Shown here: in pieces, positions 27,443-31,424 of the stretch
Layout of the letters: the number at the start of each line of letters is the position of its first letter
Numbering within the stretch: position 1 is the first letter of the stretch
Source of the DNA: Porticoccaceae bacterium
GTDB taxonomy: Bacteria; Pseudomonadota; Gammaproteobacteria; Pseudomonadales; Porticoccaceae
Assembly: GCA_023228865.1 (NCBI GenBank)
Contig: JALOAH010000054.1
Location: 1-31,424 of the forward strand
Reading direction: 5' to 3'
DNA length: 31,424 bases
The notes under the pieces: generated by a model
What the model was told of the DNA's origin: nothing
What the model saw: the letters and a program-made list of their open reading frames with translations, nothing else
Database searches by the model: none
Made by a program: the position numbers and the translations under genes

Positions 27443-28489
27443 TCAGACAATTGGGGGTTCTGCGGGCGGTTTTTCGTCGGTGGCCGGATCCATTTCGTAC
27501 TGAAACTCTTCGAGCACGCCAGAAACGGCTTCGGCATCCTTGAAGCGGGCGATATGAAACAGCGCCTCGCCCTCGTTCACCAGGGGAATATTGGTGCGGC
27601 CAATGATGATGCCGTCGGTGGTGGCGACAACATCCTCTTCCGACTCGCCAAAGGGATCAAAAACAATACCCAGCAATTCGTTTTTGACCACCTTCACACC
27701 CAGGGTTTTCATGGAGCGCAAAATGCCGCTTTTGGGGGCGCGTACCCAGGTACTGGATTTGCCAATCAGCGATTTAAATTCCCGCGGTTTGCGCCGGGGT
27801 TTAGGCAGCATACCCAGTTCGCGCAGCACCGAAACCACCCCCTTGACCCCGGCGCGGATTGACACCTCATCAAATCTGAGGGCTTCGCCAGCCTCATAGA
27901 CAATCACGGCAATATTGCGTTTTTCCGCCTCTTCCCGAAGCGACCCCTGAACGATGTCCATATTGAGAATCACCGGCGCCTGAAATGCCTCGGCAATGCG
28001 CACGGTTTCTGCATTCTGCAGCAGCGCCCGCACCTGGGGCAGGTTTTCCCGGTGAATGGCGCCGGTGTGCAGGTCGATGCCGTGGGTGCATTTACTGAGG
28101 ATTTCATTGACAAACACATGGGCAATACGCGCCGCCATTGAACCCTGCTGGGAGCCGGGAAACGAACGATTGAGATCGCGCCTGTCGGGCAGATAGCGGC
28201 TTTGATAAATAAAGCCGTAAATATTGACTACCGGCACAGCGATGAGGGTGCCTTTGATATTGGCAATCGCCTTGTTGTTGAGGACGCGACGAATAATTTC
28301 GACACCGTTAATTTCATCGCCGTGAAGGGCTGCCGACAAAAACAGCACGGGGCCGGGACTCTTGCCGTGGATGACATGAACCGGCATGGACATTTGGGTG
28401 CGGGTATACAATCCAGGCATTTCCAGCTCCACATAGGCCTGTTTTCCCGGCTTGATGGTGGTGGAACCTATAACAATGGGTTCACGCAT
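27443..28489 (-). CDS. succinylglutamate desuccinylase/aspartoacylase (M14) family protein
   Basis: This 348-residue zinc hydrolase is of the AstE/aspartoacylase group. The metal and catalytic residues are in place: His56 and Glu59 in LHGDEIN, His141 in DLHTG, and Glu199 in YEAGE. ARM-type arginines are in DRRDLNRSFPG. A C-terminal beta-rich domain (about 240-330) with GILRSMKTLGVKVVKNELLG resembles the lipoyl-like barrel found in this subgroup. The substrate, an N-acyl amino acid or peptide, is unknown; the gene is not in an arginine catabolic cluster. The start has AGGG 7 nt upstream. Confidence 0.9.
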   Translation of the reverse strand: MREPIVIGSTTIKPGKQAYVELEMPGLYTRTQMSMPVHVIHGKSPGPVLFLSAALHGDEINGVEIIRRVLNNKAIANIKGTLIAVPVVNIYGFIYQSRYLPDRRDLNRSFPGSQQGSMAARIAHVFVNEILSKCTHGIDLHTGAIHRENLPQVRALLQNAETVRIAEAFQAPVILNMDIVQGSLREEAEKRNIAVIVYEAGEALRFDEVSIRAGVKGVVSVLRELGMLPKPRRKPREFKSLIGKSSTWVRAPKSGILRSMKTLGVKVVKNELLGIVFDPFGESEEDVVATTDGIIIGRTNIPLVNEGEALFHIARFKDAEAVSGVLEEFQYEMDPATDEKPPAEPPIV

Positions 28490-28724
28490 TCAGTCGCCCT
28501 CAGGGTTTTATCAATACAATCAACGATGACCTCCGCCCACCCAGGAGTTTGTGCAATTTCTGAGTTCACCATACTCCAGGAATCGGCATGGCGATTTTTG
28601 TTCGGGTTAATGGGTGTATATCAGTATTTGGCGGGGATATGCAATAAAAGACTGTATATTGACATAAACTGGCGCAGTGCGAAGGCTCACACCAATCCAT
28701 AACAATGAATATCAGGAGTTGCTC

Positions 28725-28967
28725 TTGTCAAAAAACACTCAAGCCAAGGATGAAGATGACAATGCCAGCACCAATGCCAATGAACCCTACGGATTCTGGA
28801 AAACCTTCGTTATTGTGCTTTGTGGCCACTTGGGGGTCAGGCCTTCCCATAAGCGCAAGGAAGATTTTGCCAGGGCAAACGGCGTTTATGTTTTCGTCGT
28901 AGCCCTGATTTACTTCTTACTGGTCATTGTCGGTCTCATTGTTCTGGTCAACTATATCGCCGCTTAA
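28725..28967 (+). CDS. DUF2970 family small membrane protein
   Basis: This 80-residue protein has the DUF2970 pattern: FWKTFVIVLCGHLGVRPSHK then KRKEDFARAN, then one C-terminal TM helix (VYVFVVALIYFLLVIVGLIV region). The function is unknown. The start is a TTG at 28725: AGGAG lies at 28714-28718 with a 6-nt spacer. No ATG lies between it and the domain, and an ATG at 28677 further upstream has no ribosome site. The acidic N-terminus (KDEDDNASTN) is not conserved. The upstream gap 28490-28724 contains no gene. Confidence 0.8.
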   Translation: MSKNTQAKDEDDNASTNANEPYGFWKTFVIVLCGHLGVRPSHKRKEDFARANGVYVFVVALIYFLLVIVGLIVLVNYIAA

Positions 28968-28980
28968 CCAAACAATGGAT

Positions 28981-29371
28981 CTATAACATTCCCAAAACAT
29001 CAGCAGTAGGCATGGTATCCAGGTATTCCTTTACTGCCTTGATTTTGCCGTTCTCGATGGTGATCAGAAAATGGTATTCATTATTGTAAATACGACCATC
29101 GGGAAATTCCCCGCAGGATTCTGCTTCCAGAGCGACTTTATTGCCTTCTGCGACAAAACCTTTAGGAGTGATTTTCAGGCCGTTTTTCATCGGCGGCACC
29201 AGATCAAAAAAAATTTCGGCAATTTCAGCTTTGGTTTTTAAACCGGCGACAGGGAACATCCAACTTGCCGCCGATCCACCAACTGGCATCATCGGTCATC
29301 ATGTTAGGGGCTCACTGAACGTCTTTGTTGCCAAAGTGAGCGATAAAATCGCTGACTAGTACTGTTTCAAT
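28981..29371 (-). pseudogene. SnoaL/NTF2-like (ketosteroid isomerase-related) protein, inactivated
   Basis: The last ~90 codons read as a SnoaL-like protein: VAGLKTKAEIAEIFFDLVPP, then FVAEGNKVALEAESCGEFPD and YNNEYHFLITIENGKI, ending KEYLDTMPTADVL. The expected N-terminal part is present in another frame: ETVLVSDFIAHFGNKDVQ, then a TGA (29314-29312), then APNMMTDDASWWIGGKL. Frames join near 29257-29264 by what looks like one extra base. So one nonsense and one frameshift change separate it from a normal ~125-residue gene. No start codon precedes ETVLVS, and the outer arm of an inverted repeat lies there. The longest intact frame (from ATG 29292) lacks the first strand and helices, so I call it a pseudogene. 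Confidence 0.75.
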
Positions 29372-29495
29372 TTAATTTTGTCTTATCGAGCTGCCATCGC
29401 CAGCAGGGCTGGCTCCTACCGAATAATCATTTACAAGGAGCCAGCCCTGCTGGCGATGTCTGAAGATTATTTATGGTAGACAATATCAAATTGAA
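29366..29495. repeat. composite palindromic element with REP pair
   Basis: An outer imperfect inverted repeat, TTCAATTTAATTTTGTCT (29366-29383) against AGACAATATCAAATTGAA (29478-29495), matches at 16 of 18 positions. It encloses the perfect REP pair at 29395-29458. The whole 130-bp element is nearly symmetric, like a small MITE or an expanded BIME. It has no coding content. It abuts the 5' end of the SnoaL-like pseudogene and lies 89 bp from the end of the thioesterase gene. Confidence 0.6.
29395..29458. repeat. head-to-head REP pair (BIME-like), perfect 23-bp arms
   Basis: Positions 29395-29417 and 29436-29458 are exact reverse complements, separated by an 18-nt A/T-rich spacer. Each arm is a REP unit, AGGAGCC-AGCCCTGCTGGCG type, with its own GCCAGC/GCTGGC hairpin. 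As RNA or single strand the whole could fold as one long stem or two small ones. This is the best preserved pair in the window and gives the family consensus. Confidence 0.9.
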
Positions 29496-29583
29496 GAAAC
29501 ACTAATTGTTTATTGTCTTCTGTTGTCATTATTGCTTATCCTTCGAAAGGTTGTTTTTGAGATCAACATTTACCCAGGTGTTA

Positions 29584-30018
29584 TTAGACATTGCCAAGCA
29601 AACGGTTTTTAAGGGTTTCAGGCAGCGAGCCCACTTTGCGCACACTGTAGTCAAAAAACACCATGGTGTTCAGCACCCTGGCCACCTCTCCGCCCTGGGT
29701 GAGGTTGGTGACCCGGTGGACATAGTCAAAACTTTTATCACCCATATTGCCAATCGCCAGCTCAAATTTGAGCTGGTCGCCGCACATGGCCTCGGCGAGA
29801 AACGCCAGCTCAGAATAGGCCATGATGAGGCCGCCGTCTTCAAGATTGACTGAATCCTTGTAACCGAGGTGTTTGACATAGCTGCGCTGCACCACATTGG
29901 CGATTCGCAACACCTGCTCAGCGGCGAGATGATCGCCCATATTGACGTCGGATTTTTGTACCTCGATAGTGGTGCTGAAGAGAAAGGTTGCGGGCACTGC
30001 AATGATTTTTTTGGGCAT
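29584..30018 (-). CDS. hotdog-fold acyl-CoA thioesterase family protein
   Basis: This 144-residue soluble protein is related to 4-hydroxybenzoyl-CoA/YbgC-type thioesterases. Evidence is the segment EVQKSDVNMGDHLAAEQVLR near residues 19-38 (position of the usual D-x-N-x-G-H-L catalytic region, where Asp and the following helix act), then YVKHLGYKD and a strand pattern ending VARVLNTMVFFDYSVRKV. It should cleave an acyl-CoA thioester; the acyl group is unknown. The start has AGAAGAAA close upstream. The 297 bp between its start and the stop of the glycine-zipper gene hold no convincing gene. Confidence 0.8.
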   Translation of the reverse strand: MPKKIIAVPATFLFSTTIEVQKSDVNMGDHLAAEQVLRIANVVQRSYVKHLGYKDSVNLEDGGLIMAYSELAFLAEAMCGDQLKFELAIGNMGDKSFDYVHRVTNLTQGGEVARVLNTMVFFDYSVRKVGSLPETLKNRLLGNV

Positions 30019-30270
30019 GAATTTCTTCTGGCAGGTAAGCGCTCAATGCCGGGTTTTCGATGAGTCGGCGGCGCCAGTATGGGTTGCGGATTTTTCCCCT
30101 GTCGTGCGCCAAGGTAACAGAGCCCTTTGCCGCCCGACGGGAACGAAAAATAATGATGTTCGAATTATAGAACCGAAAGGGAACGGGAACCAGCGTCCCT
30201 GCCAGAACCGGAGTTCAGGGCATAATCCCTGAGGTCAACCCGAATACCCGCTGCCTTATTTTTGCACCGC

Positions 30271-30298
30271 CATCGGCGCGTTTGAGCCCGTGCCGATG
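30271..30298 (-). other. stem-loop after the glycine-zipper gene
   Basis: CATCGGC (30271-30277) pairs with GCCGATG (30292-30298) around a 14-nt loop, starting 17 bp past the stop on the minus strand. No T run follows on either strand, so it may be a weak terminator or a chance hairpin. Confidence 0.3.
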
Positions 30299-30315
30299 CA
30301 ATTTCCGAGTCAGGT

Positions 30316-30855
30316 CTACTGCCCTATTACCAGCTCGCCATCTTTGACGGGGATGCGCTCGCCGGGATCGTAATCCATTTTGACACTGCCCTCGGTGTCA
30401 CCGATTCGGTAGGCGACATCATAACCTTTGGTAACCTGACTGCTGTCATAGACGGTTTCGCAGCGGGTTTCGTAGCGGGTCGTGGTGTTCTTGTTTTGCA
30501 TACTCTCCTGGGTTTTTTTGCCCGCATAGCCACCGGCGGCAGCGCCGGCTACAGTGGCGACCTTCTTACCACTGCCGCCACCCACCTGATTGCCGAGAAC
30601 ACCACCGATAACTGCACCAGCGACAGTGCCAAGAATCTGGTTTTCGTCTTTAACCGGCGCCTTTTCTGTAATCGCAACCTCCTCGCACACCTCCCTTGGT
30701 GTACTCAGGGTTTCCGTAATGGGCTTCACCGAGAGAACTTCCGCAAACTCGGGTTCGGCGGGTTTTTGATCGATAAAGTTGTAGCCGCCAATAACGGCTC
30801 CTGCGGAAGCGATCACCACACCAATAACTATGCCAGTAACTGTCGATTTGTTCAT
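30316..30855 (-). CDS. glycine-zipper 2TM-domain envelope protein
   Basis: This 179-residue protein has an N-terminal hydrophobic helix (VTGIVIGVVIASAGAVIGGY, residues ~6-25) acting as anchor or uncleaved signal. A central glycine zipper (about 74-115) follows, with GTVAGAVIGGVLGNQVGGGS and VAGAAAGGYAGKK. A C-terminal region with VAYRIGDTEGSVKMDYDPGE is typical of the Rickettsia 17-kDa antigen/SlyB-like group. Two Cys flank the zipper (REVCEE and TRCETV). The role is likely structural in the envelope; the exact function is unknown. The ATG at 30855 has AAAGGA 8 nt upstream. A dyad lies 39 bp before it. Confidence 0.85.
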   Translation of the reverse strand: MNKSTVTGIVIGVVIASAGAVIGGYNFIDQKPAEPEFAEVLSVKPITETLSTPREVCEEVAITEKAPVKDENQILGTVAGAVIGGVLGNQVGGGSGKKVATVAGAAAGGYAGKKTQESMQNKNTTTRYETRCETVYDSSQVTKGYDVAYRIGDTEGSVKMDYDPGERIPVKDGELVIGQ

Positions 30856-30893
30856 AAATAAATTCCTTTGCGTAGACCTTGCGTGTTTCGAGT

Positions 30894-30917
30894 ATAGACT
30901 TTAATCGTCAAGTCTAT
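30894..30917. promoter_or_regulatory. perfect dyad ATAGACTT-N8-AAGTCTAT upstream of the glycine-zipper gene
   Basis: ATAGACTT (30894-30901) and AAGTCTAT (30910-30917) are perfect inverted 8-bp arms around TAATCGTC. On the minus strand the dyad contains TTGACG and TATACT, promoter-like hexamers that are too closely spaced (9 bp) to work together. The site lies 39-62 bp before the ATG, where an operator or promoter would be. No T run follows, so it is not a terminator. Confidence 0.45.
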
Positions 30918-31248
30918 TAAACGTATTACTGAAAAAGTGGATGACATCACATTTTCAGGCTGACAACTGTTCTACCGCCCCGGTCATAGCATTGCGCTGG
31001 CTTATCTGCCGAGGGAAAAAGCAAAAACGCGCCCTCTCACCGCAGTAAATTGCCAAATGACCGCTGCACCAGCGAAAATTTGTGTAAATCCTCACCTGAG
31101 GGAATTCTTTTCGCGGCCGATTGTCTGCATACTGACGCCCCTTTTTGGGGGCTCTACAGCTATACTGTTAATGAGGTCGGTGGCGATTGATGCGCTGCCC
31201 TATTGACCAGGCTAGCCAAAACCCGTTTTACCTTTCGAGGCCTGTTGC

Positions 31249-31424
31249 ATGAACAAATTGATCAAATTGACCCTGATGGTAGCCACCCTGTCGCTGACGG
31301 TAACCGGGTGCGTTCCCAGCCAGAGCAGTAATGTCTACTCCAGGGATGATGTGGGTCGCGCCCAGCATGTGCGCATGGGCACCATTACCGCCTTGCGCCC
31401 GGTGAAAATCGAGGGCACCAAAAC
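31249..31424 (+). CDS. SlyB-like outer-membrane lipoprotein, 5' fragment
   Basis: The first ~58 codons of a lipoprotein that runs off the window end. The signal peptide MNKLIKLTLMVATLSLTVTG is followed by Cys21 in a lipobox (VTGC). The mature part begins with VYSRDDVGRAQHVRMGTITA and LRPVKIEG, matching the SlyB family just before its glycine zipper. SlyB-type proteins sit in the outer membrane and support envelope integrity. GAGG lies 8 nt before the ATG. It is divergent from the other glycine-zipper gene, and the 393-bp gap between them has no gene, the dyad above, and a small GCCCC-TTTTT-GGGGGC hairpin near 31137. Confidence 0.85.
   Translation, partial: MNKLIKLTLMVATLSLTVTGCVPSQSSNVYSRDDVGRAQHVRMGTITALRPVKIEGTK

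Noticed and set aside
29918..30112. 64-residue minus-strand frame upstream of the thioesterase (starting MAHDRGKIRNPYWRR)
   Set aside because: The start half is not obviously random, but it overlaps the thioesterase in another frame, has no clear ribosome site and matches no family I know.
31137..31152. GCCCC-TTTTT-GGGGC hairpin as a terminator
   Set aside because: It has a short 5-bp stem, no T run after it, and lies upstream of, not after, a gene on that strand.

Overview
The window is a piece of a gammaproteobacterial chromosome with GC-rich, dense coding. The gene order glyA-nrdR-ribD-ribE-ribBA-ribH-nusB-thiL-pgpA, the DUF6316-type small protein, the RibBA with a degenerate second domain and the several c-di-GMP enzymes together suggest a marine or aquatic Cellvibrionales/Pseudomonas-like lineage. 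The assignment rests on protein resemblance recalled from memory, not on a search. No phage, plasmid, IS transposase, rRNA, tRNA or CRISPR array was seen.

Layout. 1-306: the end of an S41 C-terminal processing protease, followed by a small DUF6316-type gene. 719-10042, minus strand: a long co-directional block reading glyA, nrdR, ribD, ribE, ribBA, ribH, nusB, thiL, pgpA, a retropepsin-like protease, ribA, hisF. Many junctions overlap (ATGA, TGATG, stop codon inside the next Shine-Dalgarno), which suggests translational coupling. The block carries all enzymes from GTP and ribulose-5-phosphate to riboflavin except the intermediate phosphatase. The GTP cyclohydrolase domain of RibBA has lost its zinc cysteines, so the separate RibA must supply that step. 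10262-11436, minus: an ECF sigma factor and a membrane protein that is probably its anti-sigma factor, ending in a clear intrinsic terminator. 11692-14582, plus: ettA, a GNAT acetyltransferase and a DUF1993 protein. 14697-21008: three c-di-GMP enzymes (PAS-GGDEF; CHASE-GAF-PAS-GGDEF-EAL; periplasmic sensor-GGDEF). 21098-22744: a GMC flavoprotein oxidoreductase. 23070-27441: an RND efflux pair (fusion protein and pump), preceded by a tiny ORF made of 18-bp tandem repeats. 27443-31424: an M14/aspartoacylase-type protein, a DUF2970 membrane protein, a decayed SnoaL-like gene, a hotdog thioesterase and two divergent glycine-zipper envelope proteins, the second cut by the window end.

The intergenic spaces of the second half carry a dispersed family of short REP-like hairpins. 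Their stems change sequence while mostly keeping complementarity. One head-to-head pair (29395-29458) has perfect 23-bp arms and sits inside a second, outer inverted repeat directly at the 5' end of the decayed SnoaL-like gene. The most unusual items are this REP family and composite palindrome, the repeat-built leader ORF fused by TGATG to the efflux operon, the pseudogene, and an 8-bp-arm dyad in front of the glycine-zipper gene. I found no convincing wholly new multi-gene system.
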